Of a stretch of 6,754 nt of DNA, positions 6,724-6,754 are shown one piece after another. Within the stretch, counting starts at the first letter, position 1; every line of letters begins with the position of its first letter. Both the position numbers and the translations under genes were made by a program. Source of the DNA: JBDZUZ01 sp040255445. GTDB lineage: Bacteria > Planctomycetota > Phycisphaerae > Phycisphaerales > UBA1924. Location: assembly GCA_040255445.1 (NCBI GenBank), contig JBDZUZ010000183.1:1-6754 (forward strand), written 5' to 3'. The notes beneath the pieces were generated by a model. That model was not told where the DNA came from and searched no databases. It saw only the letters and a list, made by a program, of their open reading frames with translations.

Positions 6724-6754
6724 GGGACAGAGGGACAGAGGGACAGAGGGACAG
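6724..6754. repeat. 8-bp tandem repeat, 3 7/8 copies, running off the window edge
   Basis: The unit GGGACAGA is repeated perfectly from 6724 to the last base, making 31 bases that abut the ATG of the small minus-strand gene. It continues or ends outside the window, so the copy number is unknown. Because 8 is not a multiple of 3, gain or loss of single units would shift any reading frame that passes through it. It could equally be a non-coding intergenic microsatellite. Confidence 0.9.

Overview
This is a strongly GC-rich bacterial fragment whose single dominant gene is a giant helicase-nuclease on the minus strand (252-6236, 1994 codons as drawn). A run of ten N at 2877-2886 marks a scaffold join, so this is probably a draft or metagenome assembly. 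Nothing fixes the taxon. The base composition, the weak or absent Shine-Dalgarno sequences and the very large DUF4011-type helicase would suit a planctomycete or a similar high-GC lineage, but that is a weak inference.

Layout from left to right: (1) 1-240, plus strand: the proline-rich C-terminal end of a gene that enters from outside the window, stopping 11 bases short of the helicase stop codon, so the two genes converge. (2) 252-6236, minus strand: the helicase-nuclease. In protein order it has an N-terminal beta-rich segment, a transglutaminase-like segment with a plausible Cys-His-Glu triad, a DUF4011 region, a superfamily 1 helicase core with all classical motifs intact, a Vsr/MTES_1575-like endonuclease and a DUF3320-type C-terminal region. 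(3) 6237-6375: a 139-base intergenic leader with a 17-bp imperfect tandem repeat, a -10-like hexamer, a GC-rich hairpin and a 12-codon upstream ORF that overlaps the helicase start. (4) 6376-6723, minus strand: a 115-residue hypothetical protein, upstream of the helicase and in the same direction. (5) 6724-6754: nearly four copies of an 8-bp tandem repeat running off the window edge directly before that protein's ATG.

The most notable anomaly is inside the helicase. Immediately before the N run, about 50 codons encode a hydrophobic stretch that reads like an internal piece of a LysE/RhtB-family exporter, while the sequence on both sides is helicase-like. An assembly chimera at a contig end is the simplest explanation, although the reading frame happens to stay open through it. 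A second broad anomaly is a reversal of G/C strand bias and third-position base choice near the middle of the same gene.

Functionally, the large protein is probably an ATP-driven DNA or RNA motor coupled to a nuclease. Fusions of this general kind occur among genome-defence proteins. No partner gene in the window confirms that role, and no RNA gene, CRISPR array, transposase or attachment site is visible.
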